NCBI GenBank assembly: GCA_016206405.1
Contig: JACQRQ010000127.1
Coordinates: 1-18,246 of the forward strand
Length of the DNA stretch: 18,246 nucleotides
From: Elusimicrobiota bacterium
GTDB lineage: Bacteria; Elusimicrobiota; Elusimicrobia; O2-12-FULL-59-9
Direction: 5' to 3'
Below the pieces are notes generated by a model. It was not told the DNA's origin and made no database searches. It worked only from the letters and a program-made list of their open reading frames with translations. A program made the translations under genes and the position numbers. Within the stretch, counting starts at the first letter, position 1. Each line of letters opens with the position of its first letter. Positions 6,038 to 14,284 of the stretch are shown in pieces.

Positions 6038-7134
6038 CGCCAAACCTCGGGCTGCTCTTCCATCAACTGCAGGAACGCCGTGACAATGTCCGGGTCAAAC
6101 CGGGTGCCGGAGCCGTTTTTGGCTTCGAGAACGGCCTTTTGAACCAATTCATCGCTTCTGACGCCGATGATGCGAAGCTCCTCAACGGCTTCCACCAGAG
6201 CCAGTATCCTGGCCCCCAAGGGGATCGCGTCCTTGGCGAGTTTGTCGGGGAAGCCCTGGCCGTCGAAGCGTTCGTGATGGTGCTTGATGATGGGCATCGC
6301 CCCGGCGATCATATGAATGCCTTCCAGCATTTTGATGCCCACCACCGGATGCAAATCTTCGCTGGGGTTTAACTCCGCCAGGCCCATGCTGCGCATGAGG
6401 GCCGGGTTGCGCAGCCCCACGTAGCCGATATCGTGCAAAAGGCCGGCGTAATAAATGGCGTTGTACTCCGCCCGCTCCACCTCGAAGAGCCGGCCGATGG
6501 CGCAGGCGAGCCGGGCGGCGCGGTTGGGATGCCCATGGTAGCGGTTTTTGGTGGATTCTATCCCCATGACCAAGAGCTCCAACACGTGGGAAAAGAAATT
6601 TTTCTGATCAGCGACGAGTTTGGCGTTGGTGATGGCGACCGAAGCCAGGTTGGCCAAGCTGTTCAAGAGACCGAGGTCTTTTTCGGTGTAGGGCCTGTCG
6701 CCGCGCTTATTGAGCACCTCGGCGACGCCCACCAACTCCCCGCGGTAAAACATCGGCACGCAGATGAGCGAGCGCGTTTGAAAGCCGGAAGATTTATCCA
6801 CCTGTCCGGTGAAGCGCGGGTCCTTGCTGGCGTCGTTGACGATGAGAGGGGTCTTGCTCTGCGCGACGGTTCCGGCGATGCCTTTGCCGATGGGCACCAG
6901 TATTTTTTTGAGCGCGCCCACCTTGGAGCCCGTGGCTGTTTTGAAAAAAAGATTTTGTTTGAGGTCGTCGACCAGCATGATGGAACTGGCTTCCGAGTCA
7001 AGAAGGCGCTCCGAGGCGAGGCCGATTTTTAAAAGCAGGGCGTCCAAATCGAGAGTGGAGCTGAAGCTGCTCGCGATTTGGAAGAGCTCGTTGGTGCTTA
7101 GATCCGCTGCTGGAGTTCCCGGTTCCGGGGCCAT
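6034..7134 (-). CDS. GAF domain plus degenerate HD-GYP domain protein
   Basis: 366 residues, with no transmembrane segment or signal peptide. A GAF sensor domain spans about 25-175, followed by an HD-GYP-type domain at about 180-360. Present are HD at 234-235 in LLHDIG, His262 in LHPVVG, and HHHERFDGQGFP at 285-296 (the GYP motif with Phe for Tyr). HD-GYP proteins normally hydrolyse cyclic di-GMP. Here the usual HDIGKIG reads HDIGYVG, the DxxDA metal motif reads ExVEE, and the RPYR segment is missing, so activity is uncertain. The ATG at 7134 follows AGAGGAG. It starts 22 bases after pilB and overlaps mcmA2 by ATGA. Next to pilB it may link a cytosolic signal to pilus or secretion activity. 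Confidence 0.85.
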   Translation of the reverse strand: MAPEPGTPAADLSTNELFQIASSFSSTLDLDALLLKIGLASERLLDSEASSIMLVDDLKQNLFFKTATGSKVGALKKILVPIGKGIAGTVAQSKTPLIVNDASKDPRFTGQVDKSSGFQTRSLICVPMFYRGELVGVAEVLNKRGDRPYTEKDLGLLNSLANLASVAITNAKLVADQKNFFSHVLELLVMGIESTKNRYHGHPNRAARLACAIGRLFEVERAEYNAIYYAGLLHDIGYVGLRNPALMRSMGLAELNPSEDLHPVVGIKMLEGIHMIAGAMPIIKHHHERFDGQGFPDKLAKDAIPLGARILALVEAVEELRIIGVRSDELVQKAVLEAKNGSGTRFDPDIVTAFLQLMEEQPEVWR

Positions 7135-7156
7135 AGGCTCCTCTGTTAAATGCCGG

Positions 7157-8965
7157 CTATGTTTTGACTTCTTCGGCCTCCGCGGTCCCTCCGATGACTT
7201 CGCGGACGGTCGTGAGGCCTTGGATGACTTTCACCAAGCCGTCTTGGACGATCATCCTCATTCCGTTTTTGGCGGCGAAATCTCGCAAGGGATCCGCGGC
7301 GTATTCTTTCAAGGCGAAATTGCGGATTTTTTCATCGAGCACAAGCAATTCATGGATTCCCACGCGGCCTTTATAGCCCGTTTTTTTGCATTTATCGCAG
7401 CCGACGGGCTTGAAAAACTTCGTGCCGGGAGGAATGTCGACCGCCTTTTCTTTAAAGGTGGCGAGCTCAGCCGCGCTGAGATCTCCGAGCTTTTTGCACT
7501 CTTTGCAAAGCCTGCGGGCCAACCTTTGGGCCAAAATCGCCTTCGTGGTTCCGACCACCATGTAGGAGGGAACGCCCATCTCGATGAGGCGGGCGAGCGA
7601 CGACGGGGCGTCGTTGGTGTGGATGGTGGAAAACACAAGGTGGCCCGTCATGGCGGCTTCCAAGGCGATGTGGGCGGTCTCTTCATCGCGGATTTCGCCC
7701 ACCATGATGACGTCCGGGTCCAGGCGCAAAAAGGAGCGCAGGGCGGTGGCGAAGTCGAATTTCTTGTTTTCTCCGAGCTTGAGATCCGGATTGACGGGCA
7801 CCTGCACGATGCCGTCGATGTTGTATTCCACCGGGTTTTCGGCGGTCAAGATTTTTATGTCGGACCGGTTGATGTAGTTTAAGGCGGAATAAAGCGTCGT
7901 TGATTTTCCGGACCCCGTCGGCCCGCAGACAAGAATCAGGCCGAAGTTCTTCTTGCCCCCGATGCCCTGCAGCAGCGCCAGGAACTTCTCCTGCGTGTCG
8001 GGCAAAAGACAAAGCTGATCGATGGTGACGTTGACCGAGGAGCGGTCCAAAATACGCATCACGCAGGACTCGCCGTAAACGGTGGGCACCATCTCCACGC
8101 GGAACTCGATGGGCTTGCCTTGGGCCAGAATTTGAATGCGGCCGCTTTGCGGAATTCGCCTCTCCGTGATATTCATGGAGTTGGTCATGATTTTTATTTT
8201 CGCCGCCAAAGCCGTCCGGTAGCCCCAGGGGATCGCGAAGGTGCCTTTTTGGAGGTTTCCGTCGATGCGGTAGCGCACCACCACCGTGCTGTTTTTGCCG
8301 GTGGGGTCTTCAAAAGGCTCTATGTGGATGTCGGAAGCCTTGCTGGAGAGGGCCGTCAGGATGATGGCGTTGACCAGCCTTTCGACTTCCGGCGCGCTGG
8401 CGTCCACCTCGGCGATATCCGTCTTTTCCTCCTTCTGCAGCTCCAGGCTGCCTTCCTCCTCCTTGAGAGAGTCCCCTTTCACCGAGTCGAAAAGCTTGTC
8501 GATCTGGGCCCCCTCGGTCTTGCCGTAAGCCTTGTTGAGGGCGTTTAAGATGTCCTCCGGCAGTGCGTAATAGCTTTGAATTTCCAGCCCCGTGCGGAGC
8601 TGAATATCCTCGCTGATGAAGAAATCCTTTGGGGTGGCCATCGCCACGAAAAGAACGCTCTCCTCCTTGGCGAAGGGGATGGCGTTGTGCCGCCGGGCGA
8701 CCTGCTCCGGGATGATTTTGACGATTTCGGGATCGAGCTCCATTTGCCCCAAGTCGACGGCCTTGACTTTCCATTCGTCCGTGAGGGCCTTGAGGAGCTC
8801 GGGCTTTTTGATGGCGCCGGCTTCCAGCAGCGCCTGCGTCAAAGGGACGCGCGTCGCCTTGGCCTTTTCGTCCGCCGTTTTGATGGCCGCTTCCGAGACC
8901 AATTTGCGGTCGAGAAGGATTTGGTCTATGGTTTTCTTGCGGACGAGACCTTTGGTAACCGCCAT
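7157..8965 (-). CDS. pilB: PilB/GspE-type secretion ATPase
   Basis: 602 residues from the ATG at 8965. The frame extends to 9127, but that part lies inside mcmA1. An N-terminal MshEN-like domain covers about 10-148, followed by an acidic linker at about 165-185. The hexameric ATPase core has Walker A GPTGSGKST at 348-356, an Asp box TAENPVEY at about 374-381, Walker B DPDVIMVGEIRD at 416-427 and a His box GHLVFSTIHT at 441-450. A zinc-type tetracysteine is formed by Cys487, Cys490, Cys523 and Cys526. Such ATPases power type IV pilus extension or type II secretion from the inner face of the membrane. One base separates its ATG from the mcmA1 stop, so translation is coupled. No other pilus gene is nearby. 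Confidence 0.94.
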   Translation of the reverse strand: MAVTKGLVRKKTIDQILLDRKLVSEAAIKTADEKAKATRVPLTQALLEAGAIKKPELLKALTDEWKVKAVDLGQMELDPEIVKIIPEQVARRHNAIPFAKEESVLFVAMATPKDFFISEDIQLRTGLEIQSYYALPEDILNALNKAYGKTEGAQIDKLFDSVKGDSLKEEEGSLELQKEEKTDIAEVDASAPEVERLVNAIILTALSSKASDIHIEPFEDPTGKNSTVVVRYRIDGNLQKGTFAIPWGYRTALAAKIKIMTNSMNITERRIPQSGRIQILAQGKPIEFRVEMVPTVYGESCVMRILDRSSVNVTIDQLCLLPDTQEKFLALLQGIGGKKNFGLILVCGPTGSGKSTTLYSALNYINRSDIKILTAENPVEYNIDGIVQVPVNPDLKLGENKKFDFATALRSFLRLDPDVIMVGEIRDEETAHIALEAAMTGHLVFSTIHTNDAPSSLARLIEMGVPSYMVVGTTKAILAQRLARRLCKECKKLGDLSAAELATFKEKAVDIPPGTKFFKPVGCDKCKKTGYKGRVGIHELLVLDEKIRNFALKEYAADPLRDFAAKNGMRMIVQDGLVKVIQGLTTVREVIGGTAEAEEVKT

Positions 8966-8966
8966 T

Positions 8967-10532
8967 TTAGGCTTTGTACTCTCCAAAAACGCGCTTGAGG
9001 GCGCCGATGATTTCGCCCAAGGAGGCGCTGTTTTCAACCGACGCCAGTATATATGGAAACAAATTTTCGCTTTGATTGGAAGCCGCTTTTTGCAGAGCGT
9101 CGAGCGCCCGGCCGGCTTTGGACGCATCGCGTCTTTTTTTGAACGCCGCCAGCTTTTTCACTTGCCCGGCCTCGATTTTGGGCGAAATCTTGAGAAGCCG
9201 GATTTTTTGCTCTTTCGATCGGCCCTCGGACTTGTAGCAGTTGGCGCCTACCACGGATTTTTCTCCGGATTCGACCTCTTTTTGAGAGCGGTAGGCTTCG
9301 CTTTCGATCTCCTTTTGGGGATAACCGGCGGCGATGGCGGCGGTCATCCCGCCCATGGAGCGGATTTGGCTCAGCGCCGCGTCGGCGCGGCGGAGGATAT
9401 CCTCGGTGAGGGCTTCCACCGCGTAAGAGCCCGCCACCGGATCGACGCTGTCCGGGATGCCGGTTTCATGGGCCAGGATTTGCTGGCTTCGCAGGGCCAG
9501 CTCCGCGGCCTTTTGGCTCGGCAGGGCGAGGGCCTCATCGTAGGAATTGGTGTGCAGGGATTGGCAGCCTCCCAACACCGCCGCCATGGCCTGGAGCGCC
9601 ACCCGGATGACGTTGTTTTGGGGCTGCTGGCTGGTCAGCGTCGAGCCGCAGGTCTGGACATGAAATCGGAGCTGGCAAGATTTGGGGTCGCGAGCGCCGA
9701 AATCCTCGCGCATCAGCCGCGCCCATAGTTTCCGGGCCGCGCGGAACTTGGCGATTTCCTCCAAGAAGTGATTGTGGCAGCCGAAGAAAAAGGCCAGCTT
9801 CGGGGCGAATTCATCCACGGGAAGTCCCCGCTCCAAGACGCGGCGGATATAGGCCTCCGCGTTGGCGAAAGTGAAGGCGATTTCCTGGACGGCGTTGGAG
9901 CCCGCTTCGCGGATATGGTAGCCGGAGATGGAAATCGGGTGGAAGGCGGGGAGATGGCGGTTGGCGTAGACGATCGTGTCCGTTACCAGGCGCAAGCTCG
10001 GCTCCAGCGGAAAAATGTAGGTGCCTCGGGCCAGGTACTCCTTTAGAATGTCGTTTTGAAGCGTGCCGCGCAGCCGCTCGAGCGGGACGGCGCGCCGCTT
10101 GGCCGCCGCGACGTAGAACGCCAAAAGAACGGGCGCGGTCGCGTTGATGGTCAAAGAGGTCGAAACGGAGGCCAGATCGATGCCTTCAAAGAGGCCTTCC
10201 ATGTCCTGCAGGGCGCCGATGTGAACCCCGACCCGGCCGACTTCGCCCGCAGCCTTCGGATCGTCGGCGTCCAGGCCGATTTGGGTGGGAAGGTCGAAAG
10301 CCGTGGAGAGCCCCGTTTGTCCCTGCTCCAGCAGCCAGCGAAACCTCTTATTGGTTTCCTTAGAGGAGCCGAAGCCGGCGTATTGGCGCATGGTCCACAG
10401 TCTGCCGCGGTACATGTCCTTGTGAATGCCTCGGGTGAAGGGGTATTCGCCTGGAGGCGGCGCGGCGTCCCCGGCTTGGTTGTAGACCCTGCTGATTTCG
10501 ATTCCCGAGGAGGTCAAGAATTTATTTTCCAT
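8967..10532 (-). CDS. mcmA1: Methylmalonyl-CoA mutase, large catalytic subunit
   Basis: 521 residues from the ATG at 10532, preceded by GGAG at 8 bases. The longer frame to 10691 runs through the DUF192 gene and is not family-like. It is the TIM-barrel substrate-binding subunit of the split mutase that rearranges succinyl-CoA and methylmalonyl-CoA with adenosylcobalamin. Signatures are MYRGRLWTMRQYAGFG, GQTGLSTAFDLPTQIG, ISISGYHIREAG, QTCGSTLTSQQPQNN and QSLHTNSYDEALALP. By alignment to the Propionibacterium enzyme, Arg82, Tyr89, Arg207 and His244 correspond to Arg44, Tyr51, Arg181 and His206. Tyr and Arg at the second and third positions favour methylmalonyl-CoA over isobutyryl-CoA. It overlaps the DUF192 gene by 11 bases. 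Confidence 0.95.
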   Translation of the reverse strand: MENKFLTSSGIEISRVYNQAGDAAPPPGEYPFTRGIHKDMYRGRLWTMRQYAGFGSSKETNKRFRWLLEQGQTGLSTAFDLPTQIGLDADDPKAAGEVGRVGVHIGALQDMEGLFEGIDLASVSTSLTINATAPVLLAFYVAAAKRRAVPLERLRGTLQNDILKEYLARGTYIFPLEPSLRLVTDTIVYANRHLPAFHPISISGYHIREAGSNAVQEIAFTFANAEAYIRRVLERGLPVDEFAPKLAFFFGCHNHFLEEIAKFRAARKLWARLMREDFGARDPKSCQLRFHVQTCGSTLTSQQPQNNVIRVALQAMAAVLGGCQSLHTNSYDEALALPSQKAAELALRSQQILAHETGIPDSVDPVAGSYAVEALTEDILRRADAALSQIRSMGGMTAAIAAGYPQKEIESEAYRSQKEVESGEKSVVGANCYKSEGRSKEQKIRLLKISPKIEAGQVKKLAAFKKRRDASKAGRALDALQKAASNQSENLFPYILASVENSASLGEIIGALKRVFGEYKA

Positions 10533-10872
10533 CGCGAAACTCCAACCGGTCCCCTTCGGCCACGCGGCCGGACAAAGCCCCCGACTCAAACTCCAGGGCG
10601 CTGTGCGCGCCGCGCACCCACGGAGACAGGCGCCAGGGGAGCAGGCCGCGGAGAACGCGCACCGCTCTTTGGTCCCGGTCCAAAAAAACAACGTCCAGGG
10701 AAAAACGCATAAAGCAGGTGTGAATCATCCGGCAGGGAATGAGCCACATGGCGGCTTGAGGGCCCGGCGAGGCCCGTCCCATAAGCCCGAAAAACCGCGC
10801 GCTGAAGCCGTCGGCCTTCTCGACGCGCTCGGCCAAGAGGCAACCGCGGGTGGCGTTGAATACATCCGTCAC
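10522..10872 (-). CDS. DUF192 family protein
   Basis: 116 residues. The pattern FFGLMGR, then MWLIPCRMIHTCFMRFSLDVVFLD near 42-65, matches the DUF192 (COG1430) family, small single-domain proteins of unknown function. Many relatives carry a signal peptide, but this one does not, so it is probably cytoplasmic. The start is GTG at 10872. There is no Shine-Dalgarno sequence, and a TAATAT box 7 bases upstream suggests a leaderless or nearly leaderless transcript. It is the first gene of the methylmalonyl-CoA operon and overlaps mcmA1 by 11 bases. A role with the mutase cannot be inferred from sequence. Confidence 0.85.
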   Translation of the reverse strand: MTDVFNATRGCLLAERVEKADGFSARFFGLMGRASPGPQAAMWLIPCRMIHTCFMRFSLDVVFLDRDQRAVRVLRGLLPWRLSPWVRGAHSALEFESGALSGRVAEGDRLEFRDGK

Positions 10873-10878
10873 AGCGCA

Positions 10879-10908
10879 ATATTACTACATTTAGAAAGAG
10901 GCGGCCAA
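10879..10908 (-). promoter_or_regulatory. Possible promoter of the methylmalonyl-CoA operon
   Basis: On the minus strand TTGGCC (10908-10903), an 18-base spacer and TAATAT (10884-10879) put the start close to the GTG of the DUF192 gene. The region between this gene and the divergent GT39 gene is only 62 bases, so both promoters must lie here. On the plus strand TTTAAT at 10923-10928 sits 6 bases before the ATG at 10935, but I see no -35 for it. Confidence 0.35.
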
Positions 10909-10934
10909 ACCCCTATTTTTGGTTTAATAGCGGC

Positions 10935-12689
10935 ATGTCGCGCAAAAAAAAGAAGCTTTCCGATGCCGGCGCGCCGCCGCGGGACCCGTGGCGGCGTTTT
11001 TGGCCCTATGCCCTTGTATTTTCCGCGGCTTTCGCGCTAAGGTGGCTGCATATTTTGGAAGCCGGGCGTTCCTATCCTTTTTTCTACGCTTTCGCCGGAG
11101 ACGCGGCCAGCTACAACGAATGGGCTCAGCGCATCGCGGCGGGAGCTTGGGTAGGCGGCAAAGTTTTTTACCAGGACCCGCTCTATCCCTACGGGTTGGC
11201 TCTGATTTATCGATTCGCGGGCTACCACACTTTTCTGGTCCGGTTTCTGCAGATCGCGATGGGCTCTCTGAGCTGCGTCGTCATTTATAAGACGGCCGAG
11301 ATATATTTCGACCGGAAGACGGCCTTGGCGGCGGGGCTGGCGAGCGCGGCCTACGGGCTTTCTATTTTTTATGAGGGGACCCTGCTCAAGGACGGCCTGA
11401 GCCTGTTTTTGAGCGCCGCGGCGATTGTGTTTTTGGCGCCGGCCCGCCGCGAGCCGTCGCGGGGGCGCTGGTTTTTGTCCGGTTTGTGCCTGGGGCTTCT
11501 GGTGCTGACGCGGGGCAACGCCGTGTTGATGATCCCTTTTCTGCTGGCTTGGCCCTTTTGGCTTTGCGGCCGCGCTCTCCGGGGGCCGGCGCTGCGCTAC
11601 GGCGCGCTTTTTTTATTGGGCGCTTTGATCCCGATGCTGCCTTCCTTGGCTCACAATTACCTGGTTGGAAAAGACATCGTTTTGACCACCAGCCAGGCGG
11701 GGCCGAACTTCTACATCGGAAACCGCGCGGGCGCCAGCGGCACGTATGAGCCTCTGGCCTCCGGCCGGCAGACGCCGGAGTTTGAGGCGGAGGACGCGCG
11801 GCGCATCGCCGAATTCGAGACGGGAAAAACCCTCAAGCCTTCCGAGGTGTCGCGGTTCTGGTTCAAGAAAACCGTGCGCGAAATCTCCGCCGAACCCGGG
11901 CGATGGCTCAAGCTCCTGGCCAAAAAGGCGTGGATGTTCGCCGATGGCTTCGAGATGCCGGACATAGAGGATTATTATCTGGCCAAGCGGTTCTCGGCCG
12001 TGCTGCGTCTGCCGCTGCTGAGCTACGGCTTCATGTTCCCGCTTGCCGTCTTGGGAATGCTGTGCGGCTTTTCCAGGTTCAAGGAGCTTTTTCCGCTCTA
12101 TGTGTTCGTCGCTGTCAACGCCGTTTCCGTGGTGATGTTTCTCTTTTTGGGAAGATACCGCCTGCCGTCCGTGCCGGCGCTCATCGTCTTCGCCGCGTTC
12201 GGCTCTTTGCTCCTGTGGGAACGGTTCCGCGCCCGGCGCTATGGGTTGGCGGCGGCCGGCGCGGCGTTTTTGGCCGCGGCCTTCTGGATCGTCAATCGGG
12301 GGAAAAATGAAAAAATCGCGTTCTACATGACCACTTCGTTGGCGAATTTGGCGACGCATTACCAGTCCGACAAGCAAAACGACAAGGCGATTTCCATTTT
12401 GAGGGAGGCGCTGCAAATGGACCCCGCCGACGCCCAGGCCCATTTTTTTCTGGCCAACAACTACCTGGATATGAAAAATTACGCGGCGGCCGTCGCCGAA
12501 TACGGCGAGACTCTGCGCTTGGACCCGCGGCACTCGCAGGCGATGTATCTTCTGGGAGCGGCCTATTTCTATCAGGGCGACGCGAAGAGAGCCAGGGAGG
12601 AGTGGGGGCGCGTGCTGGAGATATTTCCTTCCCATCCCCAAGCCCGCCAGGGTTTGGATTTCCTCAATGCGCGGCGGAGCGCTCAGTGA
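10935..12689 (+). CDS. Membrane glycosyltransferase (GT39/PMT-like) with C-terminal TPRs
   Basis: 584 residues. A basic N-terminus (SRKKKK) is followed by about ten to twelve hydrophobic segments between roughly residues 22 and 455. The first outside loop carries FAGDAASYNEWAQRI with Asp56, the acidic motif that GT-C fold enzymes use for catalysis and metal binding. GT-C enzymes transfer sugars from polyprenyl-phosphate donors on the outer face of the inner membrane. The acceptor here is unknown. From about 467 to the end are roughly three TPR repeats (NDKAISILREALQMDP, NYAAAVAEYGETLRLDP, DAKRAREEWGRVLEIFP), probably periplasmic and used for protein contacts. It stands alone on the plus strand, and its last 7 bases overlap the convergent protease gene. 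Confidence 0.82.
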   Translation: MSRKKKKLSDAGAPPRDPWRRFWPYALVFSAAFALRWLHILEAGRSYPFFYAFAGDAASYNEWAQRIAAGAWVGGKVFYQDPLYPYGLALIYRFAGYHTFLVRFLQIAMGSLSCVVIYKTAEIYFDRKTALAAGLASAAYGLSIFYEGTLLKDGLSLFLSAAAIVFLAPARREPSRGRWFLSGLCLGLLVLTRGNAVLMIPFLLAWPFWLCGRALRGPALRYGALFLLGALIPMLPSLAHNYLVGKDIVLTTSQAGPNFYIGNRAGASGTYEPLASGRQTPEFEAEDARRIAEFETGKTLKPSEVSRFWFKKTVREISAEPGRWLKLLAKKAWMFADGFEMPDIEDYYLAKRFSAVLRLPLLSYGFMFPLAVLGMLCGFSRFKELFPLYVFVAVNAVSVVMFLFLGRYRLPSVPALIVFAAFGSLLLWERFRARRYGLAAAGAAFLAAAFWIVNRGKNEKIAFYMTTSLANLATHYQSDKQNDKAISILREALQMDPADAQAHFFLANNYLDMKNYAAAVAEYGETLRLDPRHSQAMYLLGAAYFYQGDAKRAREEWGRVLEIFPSHPQARQGLDFLNARRSAQ

Positions 12690-14284
12690 ATGACGGCCAC
12701 GCGGCCTTTGAGAAAGCCCTTGTCGGTCCTGACCGTGTAGATGTAGACCCCGGAGGCCACGCGCCGGCCGGCTTCGTTGCGGCCGTCCCAGGAAAGGCTG
12801 CGCTGGGTGTCCACCAATTCTCCCGTCATGGTGTAGAATTGAACGTTGAGATTGTTGCCCTGAAAGGCCGGCGGAATGCGGATGGTCAGGGTTTTGGAGC
12901 CGTCGTTGTGGAAAGGGTTGGGGTAGGCCTCCGGTTTTCCGGTCAGAGCCGTTAAAGATCCCCGGGTCAATAGACGGAGAGCGGCGTAAGCGTCCACCTC
13001 GCCCCAGCCGTAGGTGGTGTCAAACCCCGCTGAACCAAGGTCCTCGGCCGAGTTTCGCAGAGTGTCGACGAGTGTGGCCGTGCTGACGTCCGGTTTGGCC
13101 GACATCAGCAGCGATACCAGCCCGGCGACGAGAGGCGAGGCGAAGGAGGTGCCGGTTTGGTTGCCGTAGCCGCCGCTGGTCTTGGCGGTCAGAACGCTTT
13201 GTCCGGGAGCCACCACATCCAGTTCAGAGCCCCTGCCGGAAAAATTAGCGATTGCCCCTCCCAGAGTTGTGGCGCCGACCGCCACGACATTGGCAATTTT
13301 GGCCGGGCATTGGACTTGAGTAAAAAATCCGTTTGAAGAATCGGAGTTTCCCGAGGCGGCGACGACAAGAATGTTGTTGTTCGATGCTAAGGTAATGGCG
13401 TTTTGCATAGCGGTAGTGCAGTTGGGCGGACACTCGGCTTCGAGAATGTCCGGCTTGCAGCCGAGGCTCATGTTGATGACCGTCCTTCCGAACTCGGAGA
13501 CGTTGGACGTGGCGGCCGAGACGACGTACTCTATTCCCCGGACGATGTCGGCGTCATTGGCGCAGACGTCGCCGATGTCGCAGTCGGGGTTTCCGGTCCC
13601 GTTGTGAAAAATCTGCACGGGAAGGATTTTGGCCGACCAGCTCATTCCGGCGATGCCGACCGCGTTGTTGCCGACGGCGGCCGCCATCCCCGCCACGCCG
13701 GTTCCGTGGCCCAAAATATCGGCGACGGCGGCGGTGCCCGTGCTTGTGGGGGGCACAGCGTTGTACATGCGATTTGCGGCGTGCAGGTTGGCCGCCAGGT
13801 CGGGGTGCGTCGTTTCGATGCCCGTGTCCAGAACGGCCACCGTCGTGCGGCTGCTGGCGCCCGTCTCAAAGCTCCAGCCGCCGTAGGCGTCCACCTGCTC
13901 CAGCCAATATTGGGAGGCGGCCATGGGGTCGTTGGGCGCCGTGCCGACCGGATGGTAGATGAAATTGGGCTGGACGTCCACGACGTGTCCCGCATCCCCG
14001 CCGTAGGCGGCCATCGCCTGTTCGATGCTGACGGAGGGGGGAAGAGCGATTTGGGTCCAGCCGCTGGACTCCATTTTGTCCAGGATAGAGGCCCCGGGAA
14101 TTTGGCCGTGGGCCTGAAGGCAGCCGGCCCCGGCCGAAGCGGAGAATTTGACCAGCACCTGTCCGCCCTGGGCGATGCCGAGGGTTTTGCCGGTGGAGAG
14201 GTTTTGAACCCGCACCGCCGCCAATGCCGGCGAGACGAGCAAACAAGAAAAAGCGGAAATCAAAATCGTATTTGCGAGTTTCAC
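12683..14284 (-). CDS. Secreted subtilisin-family (S8) serine protease with FlgD-like C-terminal domain
   Basis: 533 residues. A signal peptide spans 1-22 or so, ending ALA. A propeptide-like region to about 115 is followed by the S8 catalytic domain, with Asp153 in AVLDTGIETTHPD, His193 in GHGTGVAG, oxyanion Asn313 in AASGNSD and Ser380 in GTSFASPLVAG. Several cysteines (235, 241, 276, 285, 289, 326) may form disulfides. From 453, YPNPF begins an FlgD-type immunoglobulin-like domain with DGRNEAGRRVASGVYIY, often seen at the C-terminus of exported proteins in Bacteroidota, Elusimicrobiota and related groups. The start is GTG at 14284, overlapping the upstream stop as GTGA, with AGAGGA upstream. 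It is the last gene of the pepP-efp operon and may process surface proteins. Confidence 0.93.
   Translation of the reverse strand: MKLANTILISAFSCLLVSPALAAVRVQNLSTGKTLGIAQGGQVLVKFSASAGAGCLQAHGQIPGASILDKMESSGWTQIALPPSVSIEQAMAAYGGDAGHVVDVQPNFIYHPVGTAPNDPMAASQYWLEQVDAYGGWSFETGASSRTTVAVLDTGIETTHPDLAANLHAANRMYNAVPPTSTGTAAVADILGHGTGVAGMAAAVGNNAVGIAGMSWSAKILPVQIFHNGTGNPDCDIGDVCANDADIVRGIEYVVSAATSNVSEFGRTVINMSLGCKPDILEAECPPNCTTAMQNAITLASNNNILVVAASGNSDSSNGFFTQVQCPAKIANVVAVGATTLGGAIANFSGRGSELDVVAPGQSVLTAKTSGGYGNQTGTSFASPLVAGLVSLLMSAKPDVSTATLVDTLRNSAEDLGSAGFDTTYGWGEVDAYAALRLLTRGSLTALTGKPEAYPNPFHNDGSKTLTIRIPPAFQGNNLNVQFYTMTGELVDTQRSLSWDGRNEAGRRVASGVYIYTVRTDKGFLKGRVAVIH

Noticed and set aside
8966..9127. 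54-residue N-terminal extension of the PilB frame
   Set aside because: It is antiphase to the mcmA1 coding end, has no domain character, and the ATG at 8965 starts right at the MshEN domain.
10533..10691. 53-residue Cys-rich N-terminal extension of mcmA1
   Set aside because: It overlaps the DUF192 gene in another frame. The ATG at 10532 has a good ribosome site and fits the family start.
11613..12641. 342-codon open frame on the minus strand opposite the GT39 gene
   Set aside because: Low-complexity, Arg/Gln/Gly-rich translation with no motif. It mirrors a well-supported gene, a common effect of high GC.
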